Source: Calliopsis andreniformis (lineage: Eukaryota > Arthropoda > Insecta > Hymenoptera > Andrenidae). From it: DNA of 64,000 nt. Where the stretch lies: the NCBI RefSeq assembly GCF_051401765.1, contig NC_135071.1, positions 18,392,961-18,456,960 on the forward strand. Direction: 5' to 3'. Numbering within the stretch: position 1 is the first letter of the stretch; the number at the start of each line of letters is the position of its first letter. Below are positions 49,088-61,993 of this stretch, piece after piece. Under the pieces are notes generated by a model. The model was not told the origin of the DNA, ran no database searches, and saw only the letters and a program-made list of their open reading frames with translations. A program made the translations under genes and the position numbers.

Positions 49088-50843
49088 AGATCACTGAAGT
49101 ATCAATCCAAATTCAAATACTAATCCGTATATTTTTCTAGCCTCGAGGTCTTCCATCTTCTTCACCTAAATCGAATTTGACTGTCTCAGAGTCCCTCTAT
49201 CTCCAGGTTCTCTGAAGCCACCCGGTGTGCAGAGATGCGAGGATACCACCGCGCGAGAGGAGACATTAATATTAAGCTTCCCCACCCGAGCCGAGCGCAG
49301 ATCGCCGATAAGATTTTTATAGTGCGGCCAGGTGGCGGCTGACTCGCGCACTGCCAAATCGCGTCGAGGCTCTGCGCGATCCTCTCTCCTCTGCGCGCCC
49401 TCGCGCTCTTCCACACGGAGTGCATTTTTCATTCGAATTTCCCGCGCGCGCGGAATCAGTGTCCCCCTGGAATTCGTGGGTCCTGGGGCCGAGGGACGAT
49501 CTGAGAAGCGCTTCCAGCGAATCGTCGGTCTAAAATTAGCGGGTCGAACAATAGAGCGGAGTACTAGAGAGACCATCAATTTCCTAGGCTCTGCAACGGT
49601 ACTGGGGCCCCAGCCACACTCGTACCCTGGTTCCCAGAACTCATTTCAATCCGGCAGGATAATTCCACGCCGAAGACATTCCGACGGCCAGCGAGTCCGT
49701 CTACGTCACCGACCAGGAGATACTTCAAATAAATCTTTCCGCTGGCAACTTCCCCAAACTTATTCGATGAAATGAATAACGCTCCTTGGGGACCTCTGGA
49801 CGAGCCACGCTGGGAATAAAAATGCGAGGACGAGGTGGGGGATTTTAATTCGCCAAGGAGCCTCCTATTTCTTATATTGAGACTTAGAGTCTGGGCGATT
49901 AGAGACACGAGGGATTAGTAATTTTTTGGATACTCTTGTTTGGAGTTTTGAAGTTCTTGAATGGGTCGTTGAATCGTCTTCGATTAAATTCATAGGGACT
50001 TATTGAGTACTAAGTCTTCCCATAAATTATGCTTCTGAATATCGTCTTATGAATCATCGTATTCGTAGAGAAATCAGTGTGTAGGTACTAGCTGCTGCTA
50101 TTTTTAGTCACAGATTTGGTGGATACTACATTCTACCTCTATCTTCTAAATTTTTACTGATCAGGTAATTTAACCTAATTTTCAGAAACCCTGAGTAAAC
50201 CCCCAGCTCAGCAGTGAAGGGTGTATTCTCGCTCTCCGATCGTGCCCATCGAGTGGCTCATACCACTTAGCAGGCTCACAGAGGAGGCAGCGAGAATTCA
50301 GTGTAGATTAGCCCTAGGCTTCCACGGGCTTGAAAGTTCACTGGCATTGGGATTATCGTGAGGGCAACGATACGTGCGAATCACGTCGCGAGTCACGGCC
50401 CCTTTCGTGACCGGCGCTCGTGAATGCCGATGGGCGTTTTCGTGTATACGTCCGAAAGGAAGAAGCGCTCCTTTCAGATCGGGCCAAGTAGCCGCGCGGA
50501 GGCAGCGGTAGCGAGTCCCTCTCTTATTGATTAACAGAACGTCACGCCTGTTCCCTGTCGAGCATCGATCACTCCCAAAGCGACGATCATACGAGAAAAT
50601 CAGCCACTGAAAGGCTCCAAAAAGCGCAGAGCAAACTCTTCTCAGGAGACTTCCCAAAGTCTGAAATACTGCGCGTAGTATGGCCCAACTGCGTCAGGGA
50701 GATGAAAGGACCCCGAGCGTTCGCGGGAATCGTCATTACCATCGCGAAATAACAAGATTCTGTTTTATCATTCACGTATCGTTCACGCCCCTTTCAATCG
50801 CGAGGTGATTGAAGAACGAATGGCCCGAGAAAGTGTAAGGTAA

Positions 50844-51033
50844 ATGTCCCATTACTTAAACACTTAAGACGTCAAATGTTCTAGTAAGTAAGGAACCTAA
50901 AACAGCGTGTCCCGATACTTTAATTATACTATTTTACGACACTAGTTTTCACTTTCAATTAGGTTACCTAGTACATTAGAATTTAAATCTAAAATTGAAT
51001 AAAATTGACGTTAGTGTTTAGGTACTGGGACAT
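50844..51033. mobile_element. 190-bp inverted-repeat element (MITE type)
   Basis: Left end ATGTCCCATTACTTAAACAC (continuing to GACGTCAA); reverse complement of the right end ATGTCCCAGTACCTAAACAC (continuing to ACGTCAA). Inverted repeats of about 30 bp. The interior contains a further TGTCCCGATACTTT word, so it may be composite. Confidence 0.75.
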
Positions 51034-51470
51034 GATCAACTACTGAAACATTCACCTTAACGTGATTCAGGCGAAACTTTTACGGGCCCCTCTTTGAATG
51101 CAGCGTCGCGCCACGTTCGTGCGCTAGTGGCTCGAGCAAGCAGGGTAACAGGAATCGTTGGGGACTGGTAACATTGTAATCATCTCGGGACAGCATTAAA
51201 GCCTGCCGAGGGGACTTTGGATTTTCGAGGCACGTCGCCGTGGAAAGTGCTCGCGCGACCGATCGCTCACGTAACGTCCTGCCTAGGAAGCGATCGCGTC
51301 ATTTCTGCGACTCGTTTAAATACGTACCGTTCCCGCGAGTACCGTTGCGGCTCGTGAAAGTCTGTGGAAACGAGAGATTGATTCCTTGTACAGAGGATCT
51401 TTGCATACTGGTGGGTTCACTCTGTGTACCGTTATTTTTCTAAATTCTTTGGTTAACCCTCGTAGGATGG

Positions 51471-51629
51471 ATGCAGGGACACATTGACTCTGAATACAGT
51501 ACAAGATGTCAAAAGGATAATAAATGTATTTGTAAGAATTCATTTCTCCTGAGGTCAGTATTGCTATATACTGAACAGAATGTCTTGTCTACTGTATGAA
51601 GTCACTGGAGAACATTTTGTCCCTGTATA
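51471..51629. mobile_element. Diverged inverted-repeat element
   Basis: Left ATGCAGGGACA followed by ATACAGTACAAGATG; reverse complement of the right end ATACAGGGACA followed by ATACAGTAGACAAGACA. The two arms differ by an indel. The flank at 51452 begins TTAACCCT and a small hairpin (GCAATAG/CTATTGC) sits at 51632-51655, so the true ends may lie further out. Confidence 0.45.
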
Positions 51630-52478
51630 TGGCAATAGTGTCTAAACGCTATTGCATCCAGGTTTGTCACACGAATTCCCTTCTTGGGTACCCTGAGTGA
51701 AATTTGGATTTTGGGGGAAAAATAAACGAGTATCCCATTACACCTAAAACATCCCTTATTTCTTCCCCGCCTCTCAATTTCTCTACTATAACCAAAGAGA
51801 GAATTCGTCTGGTAACCCTGATTTCATCCCCAAAGTCGTCCATCGCCACAAGTTTTAATTCGTCTGATAAGTTTGCTCGCTCGTTAGGTCCGCCGCGGCG
51901 TGTTTAGCTTTCGGGGGACTCTCCTCCGTGGAGATAAATAAGGCAAAGTCGCGGGTGAGAAAAAGAGAAGTGACGCGCGCGGTTGCAGGGGGAGACGTTA
52001 GGAGGAGGCGGGGAGGGAAAGATGGAAGGTGAATAAGCAGAGGAGCAAGAAGGAGAGTAAGCGTGAAGCGGGCAAGTGGCCCTTTTGTAGTCGTTGGGTG
52101 ATAATTTTTAATCAGTGCACCGTAGGTCCACTGTGAACGAACCCGCTCCTTTGTGCTCCTCTCGCGGCGGAGGAGGGCGAGGGGAGGTATTGACCGAGAC
52201 CAAGGGCTCCCCGAAGCGGAAGGACAAAAGTTTCGGGATAATTGGAGGAGACCAGACGTTCTGGAACCGAGGATGCATAATCCCATAACCGGTATGCGAC
52301 GCTGATTTCCAATAGGACTTGCCGCCATTTTTCAAATCGTATTTTAATACGCTGCCCGTCGCCTTACCCTCGTTCACGTCCTTATTTAGCCACGCAGAAT
52401 TGTTTCAATATCGAACTAATGAAAACTTGTAAGTATACGCTATTTTAGAGAAATAGAGAATTTATACTAGAAATATCC

Positions 52479-52602
52479 ACAGGGTGATCAGTTTATCTGG
52501 AAGCCCTCCGAGCGTTGGCAGCATTTATTGCAATCACTGTTAGCATTGTAAGTGCTGCCAACACTCATTAGAGAGTTTCCAGCTAAATTGATCACTCTAT
52601 AT
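52479..52602. mobile_element. Hairpin MITE, copy 2
   Basis: Same family as the element at 19986: AGGGTGATCAGTTTATCTGG at the left and a right end whose reverse complement is AGAGTGATCAATTTAGCTGG. An inner stem GTTGGCAGCA / TGCTGCCAAC extends the hairpin. Same orientation and length as copy 1. Confidence 0.8.
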
Positions 52603-53304
52603 ATAAAAAGTGATAAATATCATTCACTATTCAACTTGATCACAGTATCCAGCCCAATACCAAGCATCTTCTAAAACCCCTCAGCTCTTAACTCTAGATA
52701 CTCCTTCATATTCCACCACTGTGGAACTTGCAGAAGCAAGGATAATAGATGACCGCGAAGATAAAACTCCAGCAACCCTGTCGTCACTGCCCAGCTTTTG
52801 CTCCTCTCTTTTGCATCGCGGTAAGCTCATTTCGGTTGGCTAGGCGTTCCGACAATTTGCCAGCCCTGCGCTTGAAAACGAGGAAACAAAAACGCGCCGC
52901 TACCATAACCCTGAGATCCGAGTTGCCGCGAGTCGGTCCCTGGCGGAGCTTCCTCCTGAGCCGCGATGGTATGCGGTGACCAAAGAGGCTAGACTGCTGG
53001 GCACGCAGAGCGCCACCAGAAGCTATTAGGGCTGCCGGCATTCCGTGGTTCCCTGCTTTACGAGGACGATCCCCGTCGACGAAAGCGAAACGATGTTACG
53101 AGGGAGTCGAGGATTGGAAAAAATACGGTACAAGATTTCGATACTCGGGGATTCACTTTCATTGGGATTTTGTCGGTTCAGAGCCCTCTGGCTGGAGAGG
53201 ATTTCGTGCTTCGATGGGTGTGTATGAATTAGTAGTTTCAGTAGGTATCTGATTGGGAGAAGTGTGTGTTAGTAGGATTGATCACTGGGTTAGTTGAAGA
53301 AACT

Positions 53305-53440
53305 TGCGATTTTGAAATATTAAGAAATTTAAATACTCAAATATTTAAATATTTCAACTGTCAAATATTCAAATATTTAAATATTCAAATTCAAATATTC
53401 AAATATTTAAGTGTTTAAATTTTTTAATATTTTAATATTG
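53305..53440. repeat. Degenerate TTCAAA AT-rich array
   Basis: ATATTCAAATATTTAAAT words repeated four to five times, intron-like position. Confidence 0.7.
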
Positions 53441-53929
53441 TAATTTTCTTTAACTATACCAGTAAAACTTACGATGATATCTGTATTTCAAGGATCACAA
53501 TTGCCTGCCAAAAGCGCAGGACAATTAACTTAGAACTCTTGGGCCTGATTGAGAAAAGGCTGGCCCAGGCGTCTGTCTGTCTGTTTGTGGGCATGTCTGA
53601 CGACGTTGGGCATGGCCATCTGAATGGGCCTTGGAATGTGGGACCCACACCATCGGTGTATTCCCTTTATACGCAAACACGTACGCCTGATCGCTCACCC
53701 ACGCCACCAATGGGTCCTCCATTAGCGATGGACGCAAACAATTCCTGCCCATGTGTATGCTCGCTATAAACTTCATATTCTCCAGCTTGAAATGTAGGTG
53801 GAATTCAATTTGCTATACAAATTGTATAATAAAACAATAATTATCCTCGACAATATAATATTTCTACAACTACTTACACCGTTTAGATTCTAAACGTTAG
53901 AAAATTACCAAATCGACAAGATTTGAATA

Positions 53930-54055
53930 TTTAAATGTCCGAAAGTTTGAAATCACTGAACCGTTAAAAATCTCTAAATTCCAAAAACTAAATAAACGGA
54001 ATAACTAAAATGTTCGATATTTAAATTGAAATACTTGAAAGTTCGAAATCACTGG
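53930..54055. repeat. Weak TTTGAA-type AT-rich array
   Basis: More diverged version, with GAAAGTTTGAAATCACTG near 53940 repeated as GAAAGTTCGAAATCACTG near 54037. Confidence 0.5.
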
Positions 54056-54512
54056 CTACGAGGGAACGAGAGGAGGAGGAAACTATTTTGATTAAAATAG
54101 TAACTGGCAGTGGGTACCTTTGTGTCCTGGAATTCCAAGTTCTGCGCAAACAACTGTACGCCAGGAACAAATGCTTGTACGTTGTAACAGACCACGCCGA
54201 CCATGAATAAACGCCACCGACGACGAAGAGGAACGAGCAAAACCGAGCGGGGCAAAAAATTCCTTCGAACCTTCGCCCATCATTTCGTAGTCAAATTAAA
54301 GCTTCTCCCAACTGTTCGATGAATGCGTTTAATTCAAAGAATGGAAAGGAGGCTGGTGATCGCGTTTAATCGCCAAGGACGGGCCCCTCGGATCAGCATT
54401 GTTTTGCGGAATTAGGACCGTGTTCGAGCGGGCCCGCCGACGGGGGCCAGTTGGGGCCCGATGAAACAGGAGGAGGAAGAGCAGCGGGACGGGGAGGAGG
54501 GATGGTGGAAAA

Positions 54513-54535
54513 GGGGTGGTAGGGGGAGGGTTGGG
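54513..54535 (+). other. G-quadruplex motif
   Basis: Runs GGGG, GGGGG, GGG and GGG have loops TGGTA, A and TT, inside a purine-rich stretch (54470-54550). Confidence 0.6.
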
Positions 54536-56441
54536 CCCGAGGAGGAGGACGGAGCAGCCGCTGTCCGCATACCTTTAATATCTCCACACAGAGTCCTTAG
54601 TAGCTGTTGGACAGCCACGGCGATGACATGACACTACCGGAGTTAAGTGGCGAAACGCGCGGGCAAAAAGCCGGATGAAAAACCATGCCGAAACCGAGGC
54701 GAAGCGGCTAAAACAAAGGAGGTGTGGAGGTGTGACGAAAGGGCCGAGAGGGACGGGGGAAGAGCCCATAGGAACGAAGCAACCTTCCTTCGCCGTCTTT
54801 GCTTTTTCTCTTGATCACGAAACGCTCCTTCGACAATTCCTCCCTCCTCTCTGCTTCCTTTATTTGCCCTTATTATTTCCTGCGAGCCCCCTCTAGACAT
54901 TACCCCCTTTTTCTTTCGTTCGATTTTGTTATTTGCGGCTTTTATGGAAGAGTGTACTCTATGTAGAAGTATGATCTAATTATTTTGTATCTTAGAATAT
55001 TCAAATCTTTTTAAAGTGAGACGTTATGGGGACGTCTTAAATATAGAACCCACGAATCAGATAGAATTTCGATACTCTAAATAAGGCAGGCTGGATCGGG
55101 GGGAGAAAGTAGGGGAATAAAATATCCTGGCAAGGGGTACAGCTTCATTGAACGAGCAACGAAACTCGATCAGACCCACCGAAGATTATTAGGCTGGCTT
55201 GCGTGGGTCGCGATAAAAATTATTTTTCGCCTTGATTGAGATCTCCTGGGAGCTGGCTCGTGAGACGGTGGTACGTACGTGTGGGCCACGTTACGAGAAC
55301 CCACCCCTGTGAAATATCAATGGCTTATTACTAATGTAATCTTCCGTTCAATGCTCGATGATTGCAAGACAGGCCACTGCGCCCTGCGACTGGGCTCCGG
55401 AGATACATGTACTCCATTTCGGGTTAGGACGTGCGCATTTTGATTAAATTCTTGTGCATTAGGGTGATCAAGGAAACTGAGAATTACTAGACTCTATCAG
55501 ACTCCAGATTATTTAACATCTCTACGTTAAAAATTTGTTGTAACATTTAGACTCGAATTTTAGTTCCAAGGAAATGCAATAGATACTCTTATTTGCCCCA
55601 GTAGGTAGGTATCTGAAGCTTCAGTAATATTTGATTAAATCCTCGAACATTTGAGAATTCTGATCGCTGGTCGATCGACACTCCCTCCACCGAATTTCAA
55701 AGAATATCAAAGATCCCTGAAAAAATATTCCTCGAAAGCTGCCCTCTCCACGTATCCCTCGAGCAGACTCTGCTACGAATTATTGATGAGCTTCGTCGAA
55801 GATTTCAAAGATAGGGCTCCAGATCGAAAAGCAGAGGAATACAATACATCCTGACGGAGAGGCGCGGAGGACCGAGGGAGCGCGTAGATCAACGACAACC
55901 GATCGGAGAGCGGGCTTTCATTCCCGATCGGACACGCGGCGAGGGAGAAGTGACAGGGGTTAGAAAAAAGTAATCGAAATAAATCCAGGAGACCTTGGTA
56001 AGAGCGGTCGCTTGCATGCCAAACGGCCATTTTTAAAACTCCGCCGGGAAAATAAGAAAAACTCATCAAGTAGGGATGATTGCCGTCCCCTTCACCCTCG
56101 CCGACCCGCAACCCTCCAGCGACGAAAGCCACCACCGCTTCGACGCTATTCCCTCTTTGTAATCTAGGTCCAACCCCTACCCTAGACGCCAGAAATTCGC
56201 CTACGGGTTATTGTCCAAGTATCTTCGCTATGTTGACCTTCGATAATGCAAGAATACCTTGGTGGAGGGGGAGTAGATGCAGAGTATTGCAGAGGGATGC
56301 GAAAAATGTGGAAAATTAATCGATCGTGGTAGGAATATTGAAAGAGTATCTAAGATGAGCCCAAGGTTATCTTGGGTTTTGAGAAAATTTTAGAACCTCT
56401 TCGTCGATTACTTTTCTATAACTATTTTTCTTATGATAGAA

Positions 56442-56563
56442 GATCTGGTCTAAGTAAAAAATCTAAAAGGGGTGAATTTATTACTTACTTTGTAATTTAT
56501 ATTGAAGCAACACTAAATAAGTAATAAATTCAATTTCTTTAGACTTTTTTACTTAGACCAGAT
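56442..56563. mobile_element. 122-bp near-palindromic element (MITE type)
   Basis: Left arm ATCTGGTCTAAGTAAAAAAT and then GAATTTATTACTTAC; reverse complement of the right arm ATCTGGTCTAAGTAAAAAAG and then GAATTTATTACTTAT. Arms of about 50 bp with few mismatches imply a recent insertion or strong fold-back. Confidence 0.75.
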
Positions 56564-58178
56564 TCATATTTATTGACTTAATTATGAAATTTAATTTCTA
56601 AAACACACCCCCGCGGAAAACAGAGATTGCACCATCCCACGAGCACACATCAGAGGCAATTTTCTCTGCGAATCAGCGCCGCTCGCGAATATTGCGGCCC
56701 GTCAGAGCGCGATACGAGCTAATTTCAAATTCGCCCGTCCCATCAGAACCGTGCGAGGAAGTCGGCTCTCGGAGAAAAATCTCATTTCGTTCGCCCTAGA
56801 GGCTCCCCTAAGAGTCGACGTCGTCTACGCCCCTGTACAAGCACCGAGCCAATATTTGCCTAAGGAAATTCAGAAAAGTTTACGCACGAATCCCGAGGCT
56901 GACTGCCTTCTGAGCTCGGCTTTTCTTCAGTCAATTTTCTTCTAGTAACCTCCCCTTCTGCCTCCCGCCCTACTTCGAGCAATATTTTCGCGCGCCCTGG
57001 GGTTTCGTCAATGCTGTTACGCGAAATGATAATTCCGCGACGTGAAAGGTCTGAAGCCAAGTTAATTTTCTTTCTGCGTTGTTTTTTAGAAATGGGGTAA
57101 AATTTGCTAGAGTTTTCACATGTTGCAATAGCTCAGTGTCTATTTGAATATTTGGATCATGAAGAATTGTCATAAAATAGAACATAGGAATCTGAAGACT
57201 TACATTTTTACATTCATAGTTGGTTCGACAAGAGCAGATCTCCATTACGAAATCCCTCAACAAAAGAGAAATTTGGAAGGAATCCGATCAGCGAGCACTT
57301 CTTCCTGCAATCTAAACCAACACCTCGATCAGCACAGTCCAATCCTCGGCCAGCATTCGATCAAGTGTCAACGAAATCGGATCTCGTTCGGGGATCGTCG
57401 CCATTACAACTTGGATTTAGATTTTTCTCCGAACGAGTCCTGGGAAAAACCAGAATGGCCACTATGGTACCAGATAAATCTCTGTTCTGGACGAGGATCG
57501 CGTCTTGGCCGACTGCGAGGAAGAAGTTCCATCGGCTGTTGGCCGAGGAGGAACCTAGAGGGATTTGAATACGATCGATTCCCAATAAATAAGGATTCCC
57601 GTGATTATGGAGCTGGTTCTTTCACGTGAAAAGCGAACGAGGTTGAGAGGGTACGGAGCTGGGCTTGCTATCTGTAAAAGATAACGAGACAAACCCTTGG
57701 CGACGGCAGTCGGGGCTGGGCTTCGTTAGACCGAGCCTCTCTCTCACGATTCCTTCAAATTTATTCGATCGACTGACGGGGAAGGACACTGACGGGAGTT
57801 CGACGAGGTGAAATTGAACGGGCGTGATCCTTCGGCTTTATGGTGGCGTGTTGGGAATGATTTGCTAAGGAGACAGCTGGGGTCTTATAATGAGGCTTTA
57901 TGTAATTTACTCGGGCTTGGACTTTTGAAATTGAGGATAGAATTCACATCTTGGATTTTTAACCCTTTTAGTATCTTTTATGTTTTTTGGAGAAGTATTT
58001 TTAGATGCATCAATATCTTGAAAAACATGGGTCATTAGAGATAATTATTACAATTACATATTTTTGTACACTCTGTGAAATATACATACATATTCCTGTT
58101 CACGAGATGCATTTCCTAGCTGGTATAGAAAATTATTTTAGCAAAAATAAAGCCTCATTGCATATGTTAAAATTGCAC

Positions 58179-58329
58179 TAACCCTCAGTTGGTGACATTC
58201 AACTTCGCGTAACCATGCTTGCGATATTATAATTCCAACCAAATGTACTTTGCATTCGGTATCAAATTGACTGTACGAGTGTGGTCGCCACTAGTGACAC
58301 TGAAAGTGACGTCGCCAGTTGAAGGTTAA
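58179..58329. mobile_element. Possible old inverted-repeat element
   Basis: CTAACCCTCAGTTGGTGACA at the left is partly mirrored at the right (reverse complement TTAACCTTCAACTGGCGACG, about 16 of 22 positions). Ends resemble the TTAACCC style of family A. Divergence makes this tentative. Confidence 0.35.
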
Positions 58330-59341
58330 AGATGCAGAGTCGAAGCTCATCTCCGAGGCACGAAAAGGGTTAATTCTTATTCGGTCATTGAAATAGTGCT
58401 GTTCGTAGAGACATTTACATCGTTCTGTCACTTCGACCGAAGCCCAGAGCCCATGGAAAAAGGCGAAACGGCCGAGGGTAGTCACCGTGCGAATTCCTCA
58501 GCGATCAAAACCGAAAAGGGGGCGAGACGCGTGGTGGCGGCGGGGAGGGAAATCGAGGAGAGAAAAAAAGAGGAACAATCGAATACCTGGTCGGTAAGAA
58601 TTCGCATCGCAAATCCGTCGGCCGTCAGCGGCGGGCCGAAATCACGAATTCTCGGACTGGTGCGTGATCCGGCGTTGATTTATGACAAATAAGAGAATTC
58701 GGGCTGGCTACGCACGTTTCGAGCGGTATAACCAGGCGCGTACCAATAATGAATACGTATAAGGAAGAGAAGGAGCCCTCGCCGCCGTCCCCTGTCGCCC
58801 CTTCGTCCATCGTTCGATGGAAGGAGGAAGCCCGAGAGAGTACCCAGCGTCGACTTATTTGAAATGTAAAGACGCGCCTCTCTCTCGCTCCTCACCACCC
58901 GCCCAGCCCGCGAATATTCCATTAGGCGGCGGTGTGTGCGTGTAGGCCACTGCGCGTGGCATACATGCATAATCGTATATCAAATTATTTATATGTGCAC
59001 CGGTGCACGGCAATGCGTCTGCAGGCGAAGTGTGCGCGGATCGCTCCGACAGCTTTGCCCTGCGTACGTACGCGGAATCGTACGATGGCGCCCAGTCACT
59101 CGATATTTATAAGCCTCTCTCCGTTTCTTTCGCTCAGTCTCGAGGCACCTCTGCTTCGTCAGGACGATGCAAAATGGAAACTGCGGACTTTGGAATAGTG
59201 GGGTTCAGGGTTGAGGGGTATTTCGTTGGTTTTGGCTGGATGAAGAAGGGGGTGAGAAGTTGAGTGGGTTCGGTGATGCGGGGGAGGATTCTTGGATGTT
59301 CTCGTGAGGTCTAGATTACGTATAATAGATGAGTGGTAAGA

Positions 59342-59365
59342 GTATAATATATATAATATATATAA
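59342..59365. repeat. AT microsatellite
   Basis: Interrupted TATA tract. Confidence 0.75.
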
Positions 59366-60142
59366 GAGTCTAAAGTTTTATATGTACCTACATTTTTAGT
59401 GGCGTAGCGATAATTGAAATTGAGAAATATCCTTGTGAGATTAATATCTTAAAGGACTGTCTAAGTACTCATAGAGTACTTTCGTGAGTCAATGTCTAAA
59501 GTACTCTAAACTACTCTAACCACTGATGATTGTTTCTACTTATGGTGCTACCAGCGTCTAGGGAAAGATCATACCTGTACTCACAATAATAATACACTCC
59601 TTGGAAATTAGGTGTCGTAGAATCGTTTTCAATTTCGGTGGATTTGATTCATTTTACAGTCCATTGCTAACTCGTCGTAAGTACCTATCTGCAGCACTGG
59701 GCACAGTGGAACTCATAAGGAATACATCGAAGAGCAATTTAGACATCAGTGAGTCCTTCTTATCAAATCATACCGAGAATAACAGAGCAATTTCCCGAGA
59801 TAAAGGGTCCAGCGGCGAGTTTATAACGAGAAAACACTGTAATTCAATAACAGGTCGACTCGTAACCGCGAGATCAAGTTCCAGTCTACGCCACTGCGCC
59901 TTATCAACCTCCATCTCCAATGTATCATTCAGCAGTTTTTGTTAGCTTATTGCGCGTCCCCCGATCGGGATGATTAATAAAATGAGCAATGAAAAAGAGG
60001 TAACAGAGGGAAAAATGAAGGCACGAAGGGACGGTCGTTTCAGGGCTGTATCGATCACCTGCACGTGTGATCTCGTACGCTTCGTGGTTGCATCCTCTCG
60101 ATGTGCACTGTACCTGCCTCGTCCCGCACACCTGGATCGATA

Positions 60143-60295
60143 CACGAATTATCCGCAAAACGATTCCCATTACGATTATGTTGCTCTACGATCCAGATGC
60201 TCGTGGCACGTTCGATTCAGCTCGGCTTTGTACGTGATCGGTAAGAGGGTACCACTCCGCCTTTCGATACTCTTATTTCCTTTATGCTCGACGGG
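60143..60295. repeat. Diverged local duplication, copy 1
   Basis: Shares an ordered series of words with 60877-61027: ATTATCCG, TTCCCA, ATGATTAT-like, TACGATC, GTTCGATC-like and an identical TTGTACGTGATCGGTAAG. Same orientation, about 734 bp apart. No long frame is shared, so it is probably non-coding. Confidence 0.65.
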
Positions 60296-60876
60296 GTACC
60301 GCAGCGTTACCGAACGATTACCAGGACTTAATATTTCCAACGGCAGGAATTTCGCTAAACGCGTTATTACCATATTTTTTGTCGCTCCTCATCGGACTCT
60401 CAAACCGCGAGGGTGGCACGCAAGAAAACACGTACCAAGAGGATCGTGAGAGATTGTTGCAGTACGATTTCTCCAAGGTTGCGTTCATGGTTTCAGTTGA
60501 TGCTTTTTATGGGGAATTGCGACGAAGGCTAATTTAATTTGTCCCGAGTTCTAGCGACGACTTCGACTTTGGTTTTTATGGAGGAATATTTCTTTGAAAT
60601 TCTGCGAGAGCTGTCTTCGAAGGAAATGACGATACTTATTTTTTATTAAATAATTTTGTATGCAAAGAACTCTATAATTTGAAATTAGATAGTATTAAAA
60701 TATTCACAGTCAGCTAGTTTAATGAAGGATCCCTCGCCAAGGAGGCTGTGGCAATAATTAATGCAAACACCGAGCGATAGTAAGAAGAACAATAATACGT
60801 ATTCCGTGGAGGATGATGACAAAGTTTAACTCCCCGCACATGCTTTGCATACTGATCCCAGTGCATCTCGTATGCA

Positions 60877-61027
60877 CACGTATTATCCGTGAAATTCTTC
60901 CCACTATGATTATCTGTTCGTTGCCGTACGATCTAGACGCTGTTCGTTCGATCGAGCTGATCGTTGTACGTGATCGGTAAGAAGGATACTTCTCTTCTTT
61001 TTGGTATTCCATCTTTGTACTTGACCG
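60877..61027. repeat. Diverged local duplication, copy 2
   Basis: Partner of 60143-60295, with an identical 18-bp TTGTACGTGATCGGTAAG (60964-60981) and collinear flanking words, including CTTTGTACTTGACC against CTTTATGCTCGACG. Confidence 0.65.
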
Positions 61028-61993
61028 CGTGGAGATGTCAGTGATCTTCGTATTAAATTTCCTTCTATTTCCTACTTAACTTCTTCAGTCCCACTCGAAC
61101 TATTTGCGATCTTGTTTAAAAGGAAATTCCCTCGTTCCTAATAACTGCACAGTCTACACAAAAACGGATCTTAATGATATAAAATTAGTACTTCAATTCT
61201 GACGTACTGTGTAGAATTTATAGCCTCCAGACCACACATGAATATTAATATTCTCAATGATATAATTTCACTCAATTATCCAGTGTTAGACATATTTTAA
61301 ATATTTCCCGATAAAAAATTAATGACACTCACTCCCTTCCTTTTGAAAGGAATAATTAAAGCAAAAAAAGAGACAACAAAGGAGTTCCATAAAGGGAATT
61401 AACTCTGACAGGCGTGCTGTTAATCGCGACTTTTGATTCAACGTCGTTCCCCTTTCCTTGATTTCCCAAAAGCTTCTGATTGATCGATGGCTCGGAGCAC
61501 AGGCTAGCGGGAAAAATGACGAGGGATGGATTTTGCTTGAGAGGAGAGCGAGGGAAGAGGGGGTTCGCGTACACTGTTACGTGATCAGCATTAACCCTCG
61601 TCAGTCTTCGTTCCTTTTTGGCTAAAAAAGGGAGCGTTTTAAATTTCCTCGACTATTTCGAGGGTGACCTCCTTTGATCGGGAGAATGTCATTAGGGCTT
61701 CTACTCTTACGAGGTTGCCACGGTCGAGGCCCGAACCCCCGATCGAACTCGAATTTCTTTCACTAAATTCAGGATAGAGCTACTTGTAACATTGCCTATC
61801 TAAAGTTTCAATGTTTAAAATTCACCTGTCTTTCACGATTTGTTTGTCTCCCTGAGATAACATTAGTCGACTTCCGATTGTTGGCAAACCTAGTTTTTGT
61901 GCAGTAATACTTAATTAAACGAACCCTGATTATTTACATCTTCTATTACTTTTTGAATAGCCAATCTATGAGGTAGTTTAGGGGTAGTTCATG

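Noticed and set aside
55454..55480. AGGGTGATCAAGGAAACTG, resembling one end of the hairpin MITE
   Set aside because: No matching inverted end nearby; only about 10 bases agree.
57144..57629. 161-aa plus-strand frame in moderate-GC sequence
   Set aside because: More balanced composition than most, but no motif, weak start context and no supporting splice or conservation evidence.
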